Assembly: GCA_014361085.1 (NCBI GenBank) | Contig: JACIWG010000079.1 | Coordinates: 1-6,810 of the forward strand | DNA: 6,810 bases | Direction: 5' to 3' | Origin: Nitrososphaeria archaeon | GTDB taxonomy: Archaea; Thermoproteota; Nitrososphaeria; JACIWG01 | Part shown: positions 5,591 to 6,810 of the stretch, piece after piece | Position numbering within the stretch: position 1 is the first letter of the stretch | How the letters are laid out: every line of letters starts with the position of its first letter | The notes under the pieces: model-generated | Seen by the model: the letters and a program-made list of their open reading frames with translations, nothing else | The model's database searches: none | Told to the model about the DNA's origin: nothing | Made by a program: the position numbers and the translations under genes

Positions 5591-5992
5591 TCATTTAACA
5601 TATTTGCTGAGAACAAGCTTTAATTCATTTAAGCTTCTAACGATAGCGTCAGCAAAAGCTATGGGCCAAGGTGAAGGCTGAGGACTTTCACTTAAAACAA
5701 CAACAGTTTTACCATGCATTTTAGCATAGAATATTTCAATTGCCGTTCCAAAACTTGGCGAATCACATAAGGCTACAAGGATATCACATTCATCAATAAA
5801 GGTGAAGTCATTTTTAACAATCTTTTCAGCAACATCTTTCTTATCACGAAAATCTTTCACACAACTATAGTCCATTTCACTTACTTTAAACTGGTCTATT
5901 ACATTATAACCTTCCTCTTCCAAAATTTTCTGTATAAGCCTAATTTCTTCTAAACTTCCATAAGCTATTGGACCGCATACAATCACTTTCAT
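5591..5992 (-). CDS. Nucleoside 2-deoxyribosyltransferase-like protein
   Basis: A 133-residue protein with the compact Rossmann-like fold of the nucleoside 2-deoxyribosyltransferase superfamily. The start MKVIVCGPIA (1-10) is the first strand and phosphate-side loop. FIDECDILVALCDSPSFGTA (65-84) followed by IEIFYA matches the family D-xxD-hhVA...GTxxEhxxA pattern, with E86 at the place of the catalytic Glu. GKTVVVL (94-100) is the next strand. Relatives swap or hydrolyse the N-glycosidic bond of deoxynucleosides or nucleotides in base salvage or clean-up. This copy could instead act on another nucleotide-like ligand, since many archaeal homologues are untested. The conserved-looking PSPWPIAFADAI (106-117) may form a family-specific lid. 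The ATG at 5992 is 25 nt after the cupin stop, with only a weak AAGGG upstream, so the two genes are probably co-transcribed. Confidence 0.72.
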   Translation of the reverse strand: MKVIVCGPIAYGSLEEIRLIQKILEEEGYNVIDQFKVSEMDYSCVKDFRDKKDVAEKIVKNDFTFIDECDILVALCDSPSFGTAIEIFYAKMHGKTVVVLSESPQPSPWPIAFADAIVRSLNELKLVLSKYVK

Positions 5993-6017
5993 AACCTTAA
6001 CCCTTTTTCGTTTGAAA

Positions 6018-6371
6018 CTAAAATCTCTTTTCCCTTACCAGTTTAAGGTAATCTTCTCGTGGAGGAACAAATATGTCGATAGCCTTACATCCTTCCTCAG
6101 AAACTTGGCCACCATGCAATTCGTTACTTTCAATCACAAGCACATCACCTTTAGATACTTTAACAGTCATATTTCCAAGAGTTTGCATCATGCTCCCTTC
6201 TACGACAATCATTACCTGCTCACTTTCATGCCTATGCAGTGGAAAAACCATGTTAGGTTCCATTTCAATAAAACTTACAAGAAGCTTTTCGCCTGCAATT
6301 AATCGACTTTTTGCACCCTTAACCAAATCAGTGTAAGGCATATCATCTAATCTGTAAACTTTCCCCAACAC
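6018..6371 (-). CDS. Small single-domain cupin protein
   Basis: A 117-residue single cupin barrel. Motif 1 is LHRHESEQVMIVVEG (45-59), with H46 and H48 and the E51-Q52 pair as likely metal ligands; motif 2 is GDVLVIESNELHGG (75-88), with H86 as the remaining ligand. The barrel therefore keeps a full metal site. Such small cupins act as sugar or phosphosugar isomerases, dioxygenases, or sensors of small ligands, and nothing here decides among them. The C-terminal FVPPREDYLKLV is common among cupins of this size. The start is GTG 6371; TTG 6368 is one codon later and has a better gap (5-6 nt) to GGGTGAT. A TATA-like CTATATTATT (minus strand, 6401-6410) lies about 26 nt before the predicted transcript start. 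The deoxyribosyltransferase-like gene follows 25 nt downstream. Confidence 0.85.
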   Translation of the reverse strand: MLGKVYRLDDMPYTDLVKGAKSRLIAGEKLLVSFIEMEPNMVFPLHRHESEQVMIVVEGSMMQTLGNMTVKVSKGDVLVIESNELHGGQVSEEGCKAIDIFVPPREDYLKLVREKRF

Positions 6372-6400
6372 ACATCACCCAATCTAATTCCACTTCTCCA

Positions 6401-6422
6401 AATAATATAGTTTTAATCTTAA
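6401..6422 (-). promoter_or_regulatory. Candidate promoter of the cupin gene
   Basis: The minus strand holds CTATATTATT (6401-6410) and a TTAAGATTAAAAC stretch (6410-6422). The first predicts a start near 6380 and a short leader containing GGGTGAT. Inferred from spacing. Confidence 0.4.
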
Positions 6423-6424
6423 GC

Positions 6425-6434
6425 AAAAAATTTT
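6425..6434 (-). terminator. U-tract after the zinc-ribbon gene
   Basis: Directly after the stop codon at 6433-6435 the minus strand reads AAAATTTTTT, a six-T run suited to archaeal factor-independent termination. It would separate the zinc-ribbon gene from the cupin gene. Composition only. Confidence 0.35.
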
Positions 6435-6594
6435 ATGGATAGTATATGGCATAACGAGTTATTTCTAAAGAACAAGCCTTATACTTTTTACAAAAATGTT
6501 CACATTCTTTCGCCCTACTCTTGTTAGCATACCCTAGACCACATACTTCACACAAGTAAACCTTTTTTTCTCCAACAATAATTTCTTTGACCAT
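6433..6594 (-). CDS. 53-residue cysteine-rich zinc-ribbon protein
   Basis: A short reading frame from ATG 6594 to TAA 6433 encodes 53 residues. It holds YLCEVCGLGYANKSRAKECE (13-32), then HFC, with C15-x2-C18 and C31-x3-C35 making a four-Cys zinc site (H33 lies between), plus C41 in KACSLEITRYAI (39-50). The order CxxCG-x-Y...A-x-x-CExxC...CSLEIT..AI is, from memory, a recurring small protein family in many archaea, with no assigned function. A single zinc ribbon of this type may bind nucleic acid or protein partners. A TATA-like ACATATATTT (minus strand, 6621-6630) is centred about 31 nt before the ATG, giving a leader of about 5 nt. It is divergent from tatA across a 96-nt gap. The pattern of conserved residues and the promoter make it a real gene despite its size. 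Confidence 0.85.
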   Translation of the reverse strand: MVKEIIVGEKKVYLCEVCGLGYANKSRAKECEHFCKKYKACSLEITRYAIYYP

Positions 6595-6620
6595 ATTAAA
6601 AATCTTATTATAGAACAGTT

Positions 6621-6630
6621 AAATATATGT
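6621..6630 (-). promoter_or_regulatory. TATA element of the zinc-ribbon gene
   Basis: The minus strand reads ACATATATTT, close to the archaeal TATA consensus and about 26 nt before a predicted start near 6599, five nt ahead of the ATG. It is well separated from the TATA of the divergent tatA gene. Confidence 0.5.
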
Positions 6631-6649
6631 TTCTATCTTTAATCAAAAA

Positions 6650-6659
6650 CTTAAATATT
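6650..6659 (+). promoter_or_regulatory. TATA element and ribosome site of tatA
   Basis: CTTAAATATT is centred about 26 nt before a predicted transcript start near 6680. The resulting leader of about 11 nt contains GGTGG (6682-6686), 4 nt before the ATG at 6691, a short gap for a ribosome site. Confidence 0.5.
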
Positions 6660-6690
6660 CCAAATATAGCAGATAAATGCTGGTGGTTTA

Positions 6691-6810
6691 ATGCTAGAAA
6701 ATCAAGCCCTATTTAATATCGCTGGCATGGAATGGTTTTGGGTTCTTATTGTCGTAGTTGTACTACTTTTTGGTGCAAGCAAGATTCCTGAACTCGCAAA
6801 AGCTATTGGA
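6691..6810 (+). CDS. tatA: Sec-independent translocase subunit TatA, N-terminal fragment
   Basis: Forty codons run open to the window edge. A short polar start (MLENQALFNIAGME) is followed by a hydrophobic helix at about residues 15-31 (WFWVLIVVVVLLF) and then the hinge FGASKIPELAKAIG, the TatA/TatE pattern FG-xxKxPELAxxxG that joins the membrane helix to the amphipathic helix. TatA forms the pore-like part of the twin-arginine system that exports folded, often cofactor-bearing proteins across the membrane. The remaining amphipathic helix and charged tail lie beyond the window. A neighbouring tatC would be expected but cannot be seen. TatB-like family members cannot be ruled out, but archaea generally have only TatA-type proteins. 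Confidence 0.88.
   Translation, partial: MLENQALFNIAGMEWFWVLIVVVVLLFGASKIPELAKAIG

Noticed and set aside
6012..6336. Plus-strand open frames opposite the cupin gene
   Set aside because: The minus strand holds both cupin motifs with all metal ligands; these frames are shadows.

Overview
This is archaeal DNA, A+T-rich, from a probable thermophilic or anaerobic member of the Thermoproteota/TACK group (an inference; no marker gene fixes the lineage). The archaeal signs are TATA-box promoters about 26 nt before starts with very short or no leaders, strong GGAGG-type ribosome sites only inside operons, a TatA N-terminus, a split (two-subunit) UxaA-family dehydratase, a COG1237 beta-lactamase-fold enzyme of the type linked to methanopterin synthesis, and a 53-residue Cys-rich protein of a kind common in archaea.

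Layout. 1-176 (-): N-terminus of a LysO/DUF340-type lysine exporter, cut by the window edge. 226-1161 (-): COG1237 metallo-hydrolase. 1232-1696 (+): DUF123 (COG1833) GIY-YIG nuclease-like protein, divergent from the hydrolase and apparently sharing one TATA element with it. 1701-1972 (-): a decayed DUF134-family DNA-binding gene, visible only by joining reading frames. 2105-4404 (+): a tight three-gene operon of an RraA-like aldolase, a UxaA small (SAF) subunit and a UxaA large subunit. 4452-6594 (-): a same-strand run of five genes: Cys-rich zinc-ribbon protein, cupin, nucleoside deoxyribosyltransferase-like protein, C_GCAxxG_C_C-family protein and DUF998 membrane protein. 6691-6810 (+): N-terminus of TatA, cut by the window edge.

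How the genes work together. The central operon is the clearest unit. A UxaA-type dehydratase would turn a sugar acid or other hydroxy acid into a 2-keto-3-deoxy acid, and an RraA/HMG-aldolase-type enzyme could then cleave such a product. The substrate cannot be read from sequence. Several residues usually conserved in UxaA proteins are changed here, so the operon may act on an unusual substrate. The minus-strand run after it looks like small accessory genes with several internal promoters rather than one pathway. No rRNA, tRNA, CRISPR array or intact mobile element was seen.
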